In this document: positions 49,483-58,219 of the stretch, in pieces
Position numbering within the stretch: position 1 is the first letter of the stretch
Layout of the letters: each line of letters starts with the position of its first letter
Source of the DNA: Massilia agilis
GTDB lineage: Bacteria > Pseudomonadota > Gammaproteobacteria > Burkholderiales > Burkholderiaceae_D
Reading direction: 5' to 3'
DNA length: 64,000 bases
Assembly (NCBI RefSeq): GCF_024756255.1
Contig: NZ_JANUHB010000002.1
Location: forward strand, 930,001-994,000
Program-made: the position numbers and the translations under genes
The notes under the pieces: generated by a model
Database searches by the model: none
What the model saw: the letters and a program-made list of their open reading frames with translations, nothing else
What the model was told of the DNA's origin: nothing

Positions 49483-50901
49483 CTACGCGCGCTTGTAGAT
49501 ATCCTCGAAGCGGACGATGTCGTCTTCGCCCAGGTAACTGCCCGACTGCACCTCGATGATGTGCAGCGGCACCTTGCCCGGGTTTTCCAGACGGTGGTTC
49601 ATGCCGATCGGGATGTAGGTCGATTCGTTCTCGGACAGCAGGCTGACCGTCTCGCCACAGGTCACGCGGGCCGTGCCCGAGACCACCACCCAGTGCTCGG
49701 CGCGATGGTGGTGCATTTGCAGCGACAGTTTTTCGCCAGGCTTGACCGTGATGCGCTTGACCTGGAAGCGCTCGCCCGCGTCGATGCCCTCGTAGTGGCC
49801 CCACGGGCGGTACACGCGGGTGTGGTGCAGGTGCTCGGTGCGCGCCTGCGACTTGAGGTGATCCACCACCTGCTTGACGCGCTGCACCTGGTCCTTGTGG
49901 GCGACCAGCACCGCGTCCGGCGTTTCGACCACCACCAGGTCCTTGACGCCGACCACCGCCACGATGCGGCTTTCGGCGCGCACCAGCGAATTGGTCACGT
50001 TATCCAGGTACACGTCGCCGCGCTGGGCGTTGCCGTCCGCGTCGCGCTGCTGCACTTCCCACAGCGCCGACCACGAGCCGACGTCGTTCCAGCCGATGTC
50101 GGCCGGCACCACGACCGCGTCGCGCGTGCGTTCCATCACCGCATAGTCGATCGAATCAGACGGGCTGGCAGTGAAAGCGGATTCGTCCAGGCGGCAGAAA
50201 TCGAGGTCGCGATAGCCGGTGCGCACCGCGGCTTCGGCCGCCGCCGCGATTTCCGGCTTGAAGCGCTCCAGTTCGGCCAGGTAGCGCGATGCCTGGAACA
50301 TGAACATGCCGCTGTTCCAGTAATAGCCGCCGTCGGCCAGGAAGGCCTCGGCCGTGTCGCGGTCGGGCTTTTCGACGAAGCGCTCCACCGTATAGCAGTC
50401 GTCCACCAGCGGCAGCGGTTCGCCGCGGCGGATGTAGCCGTAGCCGGTTTCCGGGGCGTTGGGCACGATGCCGAAGGTGGCCAGCGAACCGCGCTGTACC
50501 AGCGCCCAGGCGCGGCTGACGGCGGCCTGGAAGGCATCGCGGTCCTCGACCACATGGTCTGCCGGCAACACCAGCATGACCGCGTCGGGGTCGATCGACT
50601 GCAGGTAGTGGGCGGCGGCGGCCACCGCCGGGGCGGTGTTGCGGCCGACCGGCTCGAGCAGGATGCCCAGCGGCGTGACGCCGATTTCGCGCATTTGCTC
50701 GGCCACCAGGAAGCGGTGATCGTTGCCGCACACCACGAGCGGGGCCATCAGCCCGGCCCAGCCAGCCACCCTCAGGGCGGTTTCCTGCAGCATGGTCTTG
50801 TCCGAGACGAGCGGCAGCAGTTGCTTGGGCAATACTGCGCGCGACAGGGGCCACAGGCGGGTTCCGGCACCGCCGGAGAGGATGACTGGGTAGATTTTCA
50901 T
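49483..50901 (-). CDS. Mannose-1-phosphate guanylyltransferase/mannose-6-phosphate isomerase
   Basis: Bifunctional type II PMI/GMP enzyme of 472 residues supplying GDP-mannose for exopolysaccharide. N-terminal nucleotidyltransferase domain with LSGGAGTRLWPLSRAVLPKQ (about 8-27), the GMP FVEKP motif, and a C-terminal cupin isomerase domain (about 345-465) with QMHHHRAEHWVVVSGTARV. The start at 50901 overlaps the preceding gene by 4 nt. ManC/AlgA/XanB-type; the symbol is not fixed here. Confidence 0.94.
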   Translation of the reverse strand: MKIYPVILSGGAGTRLWPLSRAVLPKQLLPLVSDKTMLQETALRVAGWAGLMAPLVVCGNDHRFLVAEQMREIGVTPLGILLEPVGRNTAPAVAAAAHYLQSIDPDAVMLVLPADHVVEDRDAFQAAVSRAWALVQRGSLATFGIVPNAPETGYGYIRRGEPLPLVDDCYTVERFVEKPDRDTAEAFLADGGYYWNSGMFMFQASRYLAELERFKPEIAAAAEAAVRTGYRDLDFCRLDESAFTASPSDSIDYAVMERTRDAVVVPADIGWNDVGSWSALWEVQQRDADGNAQRGDVYLDNVTNSLVRAESRIVAVVGVKDLVVVETPDAVLVAHKDQVQRVKQVVDHLKSQARTEHLHHTRVYRPWGHYEGIDAGERFQVKRITVKPGEKLSLQMHHHRAEHWVVVSGTARVTCGETVSLLSENESTYIPIGMNHRLENPGKVPLHIIEVQSGSYLGEDDIVRFEDIYKRA

Positions 50902-52061
50902 GCGGTTGCTTTCTCTAAACTTGCAGAATCGTTGGCGACTTCCTTGCGGCTCATGCGGCGCCGGTCGCGCGCATTGAGCCATTCCTCGGAGCGGTATTCG
51001 GACGCGTGCTTCATCTGGCCCGCGCGGTCCACGCTGTAATCTTTAAACACGATCATCTCGTGCAGCGTGACATCGTTCAACACGCGAGTATATTCGAACA
51101 ACACGCTTCGCACGATTTCCGCCCCTTCACAGATGTGGCTGCCATGGCCGATCCAGGTGGGTCCGACGATGGTCACGCCCGGCTCGATCTTGACGCCCGA
51201 GCCGATGTACACCGGCCCCTCGATGCGGGTGCCGTGCCAGTCGATGCTGGTGTTCAGGCCCACCCACAGGCCCGGCTCGATCTGGATGCCGGGCACGTCG
51301 AAATTGTTGACCTCGCCGGTGAGCACGTTTTGCAGCACTTCCCAGTAGTCGCCCACGCTGCCGATGTCGAGCCAGTTGAACGGGCGCTTTTGGGCGTAGA
51401 ACGGCAGGCCCTTTTCGGCCAGCAGCGGGAACAGCTCGGAACCGATGTCGAACGGCACGCCGGACGGGATCATGTCGATGACCTCGGGCTCGAAAATGTA
51501 GATGCCGGTGCTGATGAAATTGGACAACGCTTCTTCCTGCTTCGGCTTTTCCTGGAACCGGGTGATGCGGCCGTCCTCGTCCGCGACCACCACGCCGTAG
51601 GACGACACCTTGTCCCACGGCACCTCGCGCGTGATGACGGAGGCCAACGCGCCGCGCCGCCGGTGCTCGAGCAGCGCGGCCTTCAGGTCCAGGTCGATCA
51701 GCGCGTCACCGCACAGCACGATGGTGGTGTCGTCGAAGAAGCCGCCGAAGTCCTGGATCTTCTTCATGCCGCCGGCCGAACCGATGGGCTCGGCCACGAC
51801 CTCGCCGCTGTCGGTGGTGTAGCCCTCGAACGAGTAGCCGATCTGCACGCCGAACTGGTGTCCTTCGCCGAAATACTCCTCGATCTTTTCGTGCAGGTGA
51901 CTGACATTGACCATGATTTCGGTGACACCGTACTTGTGCAGGTGTTCGACCAAATAGGCCATCACGGGTTTGCCCAGCAGGGGAATCATCGGTTTCGGCA
52001 GGTCGTATGTGAGCGGGCGCACACGGGTGCCCTTGCCTGCCGCAAGAATCATTGCTTTCAT
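50898..52061 (-). CDS. NDP-sugar nucleotidyltransferase with left-handed beta-helix
   Basis: A 387-residue sugar-1-phosphate nucleotidyltransferase. LAAGKGTRVRPLTYDLPKPM (about 6-25) is the nucleotide-binding motif; GDALIDLDL and FQEKPKQEEA continue the catalytic domain. From about residue 255 hexapeptide-type repeats (GPVYIGSGVKIEPGVTIVGP) form a beta-helix, as in mannose-1-phosphate guanylyltransferase-like and GDP/UDP-sugar pyrophosphorylases. The sugar is not determined from sequence. Start at 52061 has AAGGACGG upstream; a longer frame to 52190 lacks one. Confidence 0.88.
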   Translation of the reverse strand: MKAMILAAGKGTRVRPLTYDLPKPMIPLLGKPVMAYLVEHLHKYGVTEIMVNVSHLHEKIEEYFGEGHQFGVQIGYSFEGYTTDSGEVVAEPIGSAGGMKKIQDFGGFFDDTTIVLCGDALIDLDLKAALLEHRRRGALASVITREVPWDKVSSYGVVVADEDGRITRFQEKPKQEEALSNFISTGIYIFEPEVIDMIPSGVPFDIGSELFPLLAEKGLPFYAQKRPFNWLDIGSVGDYWEVLQNVLTGEVNNFDVPGIQIEPGLWVGLNTSIDWHGTRIEGPVYIGSGVKIEPGVTIVGPTWIGHGSHICEGAEIVRSVLFEYTRVLNDVTLHEMIVFKDYSVDRAGQMKHASEYRSEEWLNARDRRRMSRKEVANDSASLEKATA

Positions 52062-52081
52062 TAGACCGTCCTTATGACCAA

Positions 52082-53080
52082 TTACTTCGGTGTTGTCTGG
52101 TAGTGCCAAACGTCGGCACACATTTGCGCGATATCGCGCTCGGCGGTCCAGCCCAACTCGTCGCGGGCGCGGCTCGGATCGGCGTAGCATTTCGCGATAT
52201 CGCCCGGACGACGGTCAACGATTTGATAGGGAATCTTGCGGCCTGAAGCTTGTTCGAAAGCGCGCACCATCTCCAGCACGCTGTTGCCGCGCCCGGTCCC
52301 CAGATTGTAGGTAACTATGCCAGGACGTGTCGCCAGCTTGTCGAGCGTCTTCACGTGGCCGATGGCCAGGTCCACCACGTGGATGTAGTCGCGCATGCCG
52401 GTGCCGTCCGGCGTCGGGTAATCGCCGCCGTACACGTTCAGCTTCTCGCGCACGCCGGTCGCCACCTGCGCGATGTACGGCACCAGGTTGTTCGGGATGC
52501 CGCTCGGCTCCTCGCCGATCAGGCCGCTCTCGTGCGCGCCCACCGGATTAAAGTAGCGCAGCAGCGCGATCTGCCAGTCGGGCTCGGCCTTGTGCAGGTC
52601 GCGCAGGATGTCCTCGATCATCAGCTTGCTGCGGCCGTAGGGGTTGGTGGCCGACAGCGGGAAGTCCTCGCGGATCGGCACCGAGGCCGGGTCGCCGTAC
52701 ACCGTGGCGGACGAACTGAACACGATGGTCTTCACGCCGTACTTGCCCATGGTTTCGAACAGCACCACGCTGCCCGAGACGTTGTTGTCGTAGTAGCGCA
52801 GCGGCTGTTCCACCGATTCGCCCACGGCCTTCAGGCCGGCGAAGTGGATGACGGCATCGATCGGGTATTTGCGAAACACCGCTTCGAGCCCCAAGCGGTC
52901 GCGGATGTCGACCTGTTCGAAGACGATGGGTTTGCCGGTGATTTTCTCGATGCGGTCCTTGACCGAGGCCTGGGCGTTGCACAGGTTGTCCACGACCACG
53001 ACCTCGTGGTTGGCCTTGATGAGTTCGACGCAGGTGTGGGAACCGATATAGCCCATACCGCCGGTGACCAGAATTTTCAT
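52082..53080 (-). CDS. galE: UDP-glucose 4-epimerase GalE
   Basis: Short-chain dehydrogenase-type epimerase of 332 residues interconverting UDP-glucose and UDP-galactose (or the N-acetyl forms). NAD-binding VTGGMGYIGSHTCVELI at the N-terminus, catalytic SSSATVYGDP and the YGRSK tyrosine-lysine pair (about 148-152), and GTGRGNSVLEMV. The start at 53080 follows GAGAGATAGAG. A frame extending 83 residues upstream crosses the REP pair and was rejected. Twenty bp separate it from the next gene, so it likely heads the galE-nucleotidyltransferase-manC unit. Confidence 0.95.
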   Translation of the reverse strand: MKILVTGGMGYIGSHTCVELIKANHEVVVVDNLCNAQASVKDRIEKITGKPIVFEQVDIRDRLGLEAVFRKYPIDAVIHFAGLKAVGESVEQPLRYYDNNVSGSVVLFETMGKYGVKTIVFSSSATVYGDPASVPIREDFPLSATNPYGRSKLMIEDILRDLHKAEPDWQIALLRYFNPVGAHESGLIGEEPSGIPNNLVPYIAQVATGVREKLNVYGGDYPTPDGTGMRDYIHVVDLAIGHVKTLDKLATRPGIVTYNLGTGRGNSVLEMVRAFEQASGRKIPYQIVDRRPGDIAKCYADPSRARDELGWTAERDIAQMCADVWHYQTTPK

Positions 53081-53102
53081 CTCTATCTCTCTCGTAATGG
53101 TG

Positions 53103-53175
53103 GTAGGGTGGGCACTCGTGCCCACGCGGAGACACGCGGCGCGTATGGCGGCGTGGGCACGAGTGCCCACCCTAC
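53103..53175. repeat. Inverted REP pair (GTAG family), copy 4
   Basis: Two facing hairpins between wecG and galE, both with ACTCGT cores in GTAGGGTGGGC...GCCCACG(C/G). It sits at an operon boundary inside the polysaccharide locus. Confidence 0.85.
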
Positions 53176-53196
53176 GGGAATTGGTTGACCAGGCGG

Positions 53197-53940
53197 CTAC
53201 GATCTTCGTGCCGCCTCCTTGATGAACAGCCAGATGAAGGCCATGTCGTCGATGAAGTAGCGGCGGAACATGCGGCGCGGCTCCTGCAGGAAGCGGTAGA
53301 ACCATTCCAGGCCCGACTTCTGCATCCACACGGGCGCGCGCTTGACGCGCCCGATCGCCACGTCGAAGGTGCCGCCGACACCCATCGCGAACGGGATCTT
53401 CATTTCGGCCTGATAGCGGCCGAGAAATTGCTCCTTCTTCGGCGAGCTGATCGCAACGAACAGCAAATCGGCCCTACTGTCGCGGATCTGGCGCGCGACG
53501 TCAAGTTCCTCCGCCTCGCCCTTCCAGTAGCCGTTGCGATAGCCGGCCAGCACCAGGCGCGGATACTTGCGCTGGTAGGTGTCGGCCACCTTGCTCACGA
53601 CTTCCTCGCGCGCGCCCAGCAGGAACACGCGCCAGCCCTTTTCGCCGGCGCGCTGCATCAGCGCCTCGAACAGGTCGACGCCGGCGACGCGCTCCTTGAG
53701 CGGCTTGCCGAGCAGGCGCGAGGCCCACACCACGGGCATGCCGTCCGCATTGATGAGCGCGCATTCGTTGATGATCTGCCGCAGCGCGGGATCGCGGCTG
53801 GCCTTGACCAGCTTGTCCACGTTCACCACCACATGCTGGTGCGGCTGGCCGGACTGGATGAACTGCTCGATGCGGCCGAGCGTTTCCTCCATCGACAGGT
53901 TGTCGACCTGGCAGCCCATCAACGTGATGCGCTCTCCCAT
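53197..53940 (-). CDS. WecG/TagA/CpsF-family glycosyltransferase
   Basis: GT26-family transferase of 247 residues that adds a sugar (often N-acetylmannosamine-type) to a lipid-linked intermediate. NADGMPVVWASRLLG (about 65-79), VFLLGAREEVVSKVADTY and GVGGTFDVAIGRVKRAPVWMQKSGLEWFYRFLQEPRR are conserved family segments. The start overlaps the wecB stop by 1 nt (TGATG). WecB next door would provide UDP-ManNAc, consistent with that substrate. Confidence 0.92.
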   Translation of the reverse strand: MGERITLMGCQVDNLSMEETLGRIEQFIQSGQPHQHVVVNVDKLVKASRDPALRQIINECALINADGMPVVWASRLLGKPLKERVAGVDLFEALMQRAGEKGWRVFLLGAREEVVSKVADTYQRKYPRLVLAGYRNGYWKGEAEELDVARQIRDSRADLLFVAISSPKKEQFLGRYQAEMKIPFAMGVGGTFDVAIGRVKRAPVWMQKSGLEWFYRFLQEPRRMFRRYFIDDMAFIWLFIKEAARRS

Positions 53941-55058
53941 CAGACCTCCTCGGCCAAAATGGCGACGATGCGTTCGGCGGCCTTGCCGTCCCACAGGTAG
54001 GGGCGGCGGCCCTGCTTGCCTTCGCCGCGCAGCACCTTGCGCGCCTCGCGCACGATGGCGGCCGGGTCGGTGCCGGCCAGCACGTTGGAGCCCTCGTCCA
54101 CCGTGACCGGGCGCTCGGTGTTCTCGCGTATCGTCACGCACGGCACGCCCAGTGCGGTGGTCTCTTCCTGCAGGCCGCCGCTGTCGGTGAGCACCACCGC
54201 CGCGTCCTTCCACAGGTTGAGGAAGGCCATGTAGGCCTGGGGGCCGGCAAGCGTGATGTTGGGCCCCAGGTCGATGCCGAACTTGTCGATGTTGGCGCGG
54301 GTGCGCGGGTGCACCGGGAACACCAGCGGCAGCTCGGCGGCAATCTCCTTGAGCGCGCCGGCGATGCGGGTGAAGGTGGCGGCGTCGTCCACGTTGCTGG
54401 GACGGTGCAGCGTGACCACGCCGTAGCGCGCGCCCTGCTCCGCCTGCCGGGCCTTGAAGTCACTGGTCTCGAAACCGGAGGTGTCCGAGCGCGACAGTTT
54501 GTCGGCCTGGAACAGCACGTTGTCCACCATGACGTGGCCGACGTAGTGGATCGCGCGCTCGGGCTTGCCCTCGCGCCGCAGGTGCTCCACCGCAGAAGGC
54601 TCGGTGACGAAGAACCAGTCCGAGATGCTGTCCGTGACCAGCCGGTTGATCTCCTCGGGCATGGCCATGTCGCCACTGCGCAGGCCCGCCTCGACGTGGG
54701 CGACGGGGATGTTCAGCTTTTTGGCGACGATCGAACAGGCCAGCGTGGAGTTGACGTCGCCCACCACCAGCACCGCGCCGGGACGCTCGGCCGTGCACAG
54801 TTCCTCGAAGCCGACCATGATTTTGGCGGTCTGCTGCGCGTGGCTGCCGCCGCCGGCAGCCATGAAGACGTCGGGCTGCGGGATGCCCAGCTCTTCGAAA
54901 AACACGTCGTTCATGTCGCGGTCGTAGTGCTGGCCGGTGTGGATGATCTTGAAGGTCAGCCTGTCCTGCGCCTGGAGGGCGCGCACGATCGGCGCGATCT
55001 TCATGAAGTTGGGACGGGCACCCGCGACGAGGTAAAGTAGCTTGTTATCGTTTTGCAT
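53940..55058 (-). CDS. wecB: UDP-N-acetylglucosamine 2-epimerase (non-hydrolysing)
   Basis: Converts UDP-GlcNAc to UDP-ManNAc for surface polysaccharide. The 372-residue protein has AGARPNFMKIAPIVRAL near the N-terminus, IIHTGQHYDRDM, HVEAGLRSGDMAMPEEINR and DSGGLQEETTALGVPCVTIRENTERP, all standard for the family. It sits between a heparinase-type gene (3 bp) and the WecG homologue (1-nt overlap), so these act as one transcript. Confidence 0.95.
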   Translation of the reverse strand: MQNDNKLLYLVAGARPNFMKIAPIVRALQAQDRLTFKIIHTGQHYDRDMNDVFFEELGIPQPDVFMAAGGGSHAQQTAKIMVGFEELCTAERPGAVLVVGDVNSTLACSIVAKKLNIPVAHVEAGLRSGDMAMPEEINRLVTDSISDWFFVTEPSAVEHLRREGKPERAIHYVGHVMVDNVLFQADKLSRSDTSGFETSDFKARQAEQGARYGVVTLHRPSNVDDAATFTRIAGALKEIAAELPLVFPVHPRTRANIDKFGIDLGPNITLAGPQAYMAFLNLWKDAAVVLTDSGGLQEETTALGVPCVTIRENTERPVTVDEGSNVLAGTDPAAIVREARKVLRGEGKQGRRPYLWDGKAAERIVAILAEEV

Positions 55059-55061
55059 GTT

Positions 55062-57020
55062 CTAGATGAAGTTGATGGTGAAGCGGCATTCAACCGGCAC
55101 TGCGGACGATACCGTTGTGATACGAAGTACGTCGCACGGTTCCTTTGCCTCGTAGCTACGCGAGATCCAGCCGAGCGGCGGATGCTCGGCCCCGCGCACC
55201 AGTTCCAGCTTCAGGTCGGCGCCAACGGCCTGCATCTGCAGCGTGAAGCCCTTGCCGCGCGCGGCCAAGCCGGTGCTGGTCAGGCGCACGTTCAGTTCCG
55301 GCGCAAAATGCCAGAACAATTCGACCGCGTGCGGCCGGCGCGCCGCCACTTCGTCGCGCACCACCAGCGTGTTGCTGGCGCCATCGAAGCGCACGCTGCG
55401 CACATGGCGCACCGGGTCGGCCAGGCGCTGGTAGCCGTCGTGCGAGCCGCGGAAATCGAAATCGTGCGGCGACTGCGGCATGCGCTCGATCGCGGCGCGG
55501 GCCTTCTTCAGCCACATGAAGCGCCCGCCGGAAACGGACTGGTCCAGCCCGTCGATGCGCACCGTGTTGTGCGCCGCCGTGCCACGGAAATAATCGCGCC
55601 ACTTCTGCGCCTGCCAGTACGAATAGGTACCGGGATCGACCAGGCACTCTTCGCCCGCCACTGACAGCGTGAGCGCGAGCGCGTCGGCGTGGCCATGAGC
55701 GGCGATGCCGAGGTAGCCGAGCGGGCCGCAGTCGAGCATGCCCTTGATTTCGCGTGCGGTGCCGAAATTCGAGCCAAACAGCAGGTAGCCGCCGTCGGGG
55801 AAGGCCCAGGCGGTTTCGGTCTCGTGCGCGTCGACGTCCGGGCGCGGGCCGGGCAGCGCGTGCAGCAGCCAGCGCGCGCCGGGATGCGCGTGGCTGCCGC
55901 CGCCGAACACCGCGTCGCCCAGCGCCAGCAGCTGGGCGGCACGACTGGCGCCGGTGGCGTCGAGCCGGAACACGGCGCCGTCATCGGCGTCGCCCACCAT
56001 CGGCACGTGGCCGCCGACGTCCATCACAGAACGCAGGAAACGCAGCGCGCGCTGCAGCACGCCCCAGTAGTTGCGCGAGAACGGCTCGCCGCTGGCCTGG
56101 CCCAGGAGGCCCGCCACGAACAGGAACTCGCTCGAAAACACGTGGTAGGCAAAGGCCTGCTCGCGGTTGACGCCGTCGCGCGCGAACTGGGCCTGGGCCT
56201 CTATTTCGAGTTCGCGCCGGGCCTGCTCGCGCCAGCCGTGCGATGCGCGCCAGCACGGCCAGGTGCTCGACGCCACGTACAGGCCGGCCAGTTCGCCGAT
56301 CAGGTGGTTGTTGGCCGACGAGTGGCGCGACAGGTGGCGCGCAATGCTGCGGCAGTGGGCGTGGATGCTGGCCAGCCAGTCGGCGCGCAGGCGCTCGCCC
56401 TCGTCGCCCGCGAACAGCGGCCCGGCCTCGCCGCCGCACAGTTGCCAGGCCAGGCTCCAGTTGATCAGGCGAATGCCCAGTTCCAGCGAGCTGGTCCAGT
56501 TGGGGCCGGTCGATGGCGGGCACTGGTCGAGCCAGCTCCTGAGCTGGCCGGCCAGCGCCCTGGCCCAGCGCTCCTCGCCGGTGAGCGCCCAGGCCTGGGC
56601 CAGCCGCACCAGGTGCAGGTGGCGGTTCAGTTCCCAGATGTGCTTGATGTCGCCCACCTTGTCGCGGTCGGTCACCTGCAAGTCGCCGGCGAAGATGGAC
56701 GGCGCGGTGACGCCGCTGTCGGGGTCGCGGTTCCAGGCGGGCGGCGCGCCGACGTCAAAGCGGCGGTCGGCGAACAGCAGCACGTGGCCGGCAAGGATGC
56801 GTTCGGCGTCGTCCAGCAGTGCCGCGCGCTCGGCCGCATCCAGCGCCGGCGCGCCCTGCAGGCGCAGGGTCAGCGCGCGCGGCAGCGGCGGCGGCGCGCC
56901 CGCGTCGATGCGCTTGCCCAGTTTGGTCACCGCCGCCTGTTGCACCCGGTAGCCCACCTCGGCCACGGACATGCAGCGCAAACGGTTCACCAGCCACGTC
57001 ATGCGTGCCATACCGCTCAT
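55062..57020 (-). CDS. Heparinase II/III-family protein
   Basis: A 652-residue protein with an N-terminal alpha-helical toroid (about 90-330; HIWELNRHLHLVRLAQAWALTG, SSLELGIRLINWSLAWQL, HLSRHSSANNHLIGELAGL) and a C-terminal beta-sandwich with GHADALALTLSVAGEECLVDPGTYSYW, the catalytic-region segment of heparinase II/III lyases. No signal peptide is evident, which is common for homologues in polysaccharide operons. The start at 57020 overlaps the glycosyltransferase stop (ATGA); the frame extends far upstream only as read-through. Likely acts on uronate-containing polymer made by this locus. Confidence 0.88.
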   Translation of the reverse strand: MSGMARMTWLVNRLRCMSVAEVGYRVQQAAVTKLGKRIDAGAPPPLPRALTLRLQGAPALDAAERAALLDDAERILAGHVLLFADRRFDVGAPPAWNRDPDSGVTAPSIFAGDLQVTDRDKVGDIKHIWELNRHLHLVRLAQAWALTGEERWARALAGQLRSWLDQCPPSTGPNWTSSLELGIRLINWSLAWQLCGGEAGPLFAGDEGERLRADWLASIHAHCRSIARHLSRHSSANNHLIGELAGLYVASSTWPCWRASHGWREQARRELEIEAQAQFARDGVNREQAFAYHVFSSEFLFVAGLLGQASGEPFSRNYWGVLQRALRFLRSVMDVGGHVPMVGDADDGAVFRLDATGASRAAQLLALGDAVFGGGSHAHPGARWLLHALPGPRPDVDAHETETAWAFPDGGYLLFGSNFGTAREIKGMLDCGPLGYLGIAAHGHADALALTLSVAGEECLVDPGTYSYWQAQKWRDYFRGTAAHNTVRIDGLDQSVSGGRFMWLKKARAAIERMPQSPHDFDFRGSHDGYQRLADPVRHVRSVRFDGASNTLVVRDEVAARRPHAVELFWHFAPELNVRLTSTGLAARGKGFTLQMQAVGADLKLELVRGAEHPPLGWISRSYEAKEPCDVLRITTVSSAVPVECRFTINFI

Positions 57021-58087
57021 CCTGCCCCCTCGAGTTGATGATAGATCGCACCCAGGCGCGCGCCGACCGCGTCCAGGCTGTAGTGTTGTTCGACCGTTAC
57101 GCGTGCGCGCCGTCCCAGTTGCGCGCACAGCGCCGGATCGTCGATAAGGCGCGCCAATGCGGCAGCCAGTGCATCCGTGTTGCCGGCCGGGACCAGCAGG
57201 CCACTCTCGCCGTCCGCCACCGCCTCGGGAATCGCGCCGACGCGGCTGGCGACTACGGCGCGGCCGGCGGCCATCGCTTCGAGCAAGGCCATCGGCAGGC
57301 CTTCGGCGTAGGACGGCAGGCAGAACACCTGGGCGCGCGCCAGCTCGGCGGCACGGGCATCGGGGCCGATCCAGCCGGGCAGCTCGACCCGGTCGGCAAT
57401 GCCGAGCTCGGCGGCGCGCCGACGTGCGCCGTCGAGGTCGCCGTTGCCGCCCAGTACCAGCCGCAACGCCGGAAAGCGCGGCGCCAGCAGCGCACAGGCG
57501 CGCAGCAGCTCGTTCACGCCCTTGGCTTCTTCCACGCGGCCAAGGAACAGGATACGGCCGGGCTCTGCCGCGCCTTGGGACACACGCGGCAGCGGCACCG
57601 AGTTGGGCAGCACCGCCACGCAGGCGCGCGGCGCAAACTCGCGCAGGAAGGCGGCCCAGCCGTCGGACAGGGCGATGACGACCGAACTGCGTTCGAGCGT
57701 GTGGCGGATCCAGCGCCGCATCAGCGGGCCGGATTGTTCGGTGGCAAATTCGCGAAAGCCGCCGCCATGCAGGTGGAAGATGGTCTTGCAGCCGGCCGCG
57801 CGGGCGATGGCCAGCAGCAGCGACTTGCGCAGGAAGCTGGCGTTGGAGGCCGAATGCACGTGCACGATGGCCGGGCGCTGGCACAGGCAGATGCGGCCGG
57901 CCTGCCAGAAGCCGGACAGCGCGCGGCGCGCCTTGGCCATGCCGGAACCGTCGGCGTGGGTGGCCACGTAGCGCACCCGCTCGCGTTCGAACAGGCCACC
58001 CTCGCGCAGCACACCCACCACGGCGGCGACACCGCCCTGCCCCTCGAGCGAGGTGCCGAGCATGAGGACGCGCGCCCGGTCCTTCAC
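57017..58087 (-). CDS. GT4-family glycosyltransferase
   Basis: Retaining GT-B glycosyltransferase of 356 residues. N-terminal LMLGTSLEGQGGVAAVVGVL, central LPNSVPLP...GRILFLGRVEEAKGVNELLRA and the E-x7-E catalytic block EGLPMALLEAMAAGRAVVAS (about 276-295). The donor and acceptor are not known. First gene of the unit GT4-heparinase-wecB-wecG; 132 bp of AT-richer DNA precedes it, including an ATGTTACAT palindrome. Confidence 0.92.
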   Translation of the reverse strand: MKDRARVLMLGTSLEGQGGVAAVVGVLREGGLFERERVRYVATHADGSGMAKARRALSGFWQAGRICLCQRPAIVHVHSASNASFLRKSLLLAIARAAGCKTIFHLHGGGFREFATEQSGPLMRRWIRHTLERSSVVIALSDGWAAFLREFAPRACVAVLPNSVPLPRVSQGAAEPGRILFLGRVEEAKGVNELLRACALLAPRFPALRLVLGGNGDLDGARRRAAELGIADRVELPGWIGPDARAAELARAQVFCLPSYAEGLPMALLEAMAAGRAVVASRVGAIPEAVADGESGLLVPAGNTDALAAALARLIDDPALCAQLGRRARVTVEQHYSLDAVGARLGAIYHQLEGAG

Positions 58088-58219
58088 GCCACGCCCTCCG
58101 TCACCGCCATCTTGTGCATGTACTGCATGTCAAGACTCTTATAAATTCAGCAATGTTTCGATGTTACATTACTGTTAAAACAAGGCGCGCACGCTTCACA
58201 TCCGCGCGGAAAAAAGTGG

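Noticed and set aside
57021..57884. Extension of the heparinase-type gene to 940 residues
   Set aside because: The added part is out-of-frame glycosyltransferase sequence; ATGA overlap at 57020 gives the start.
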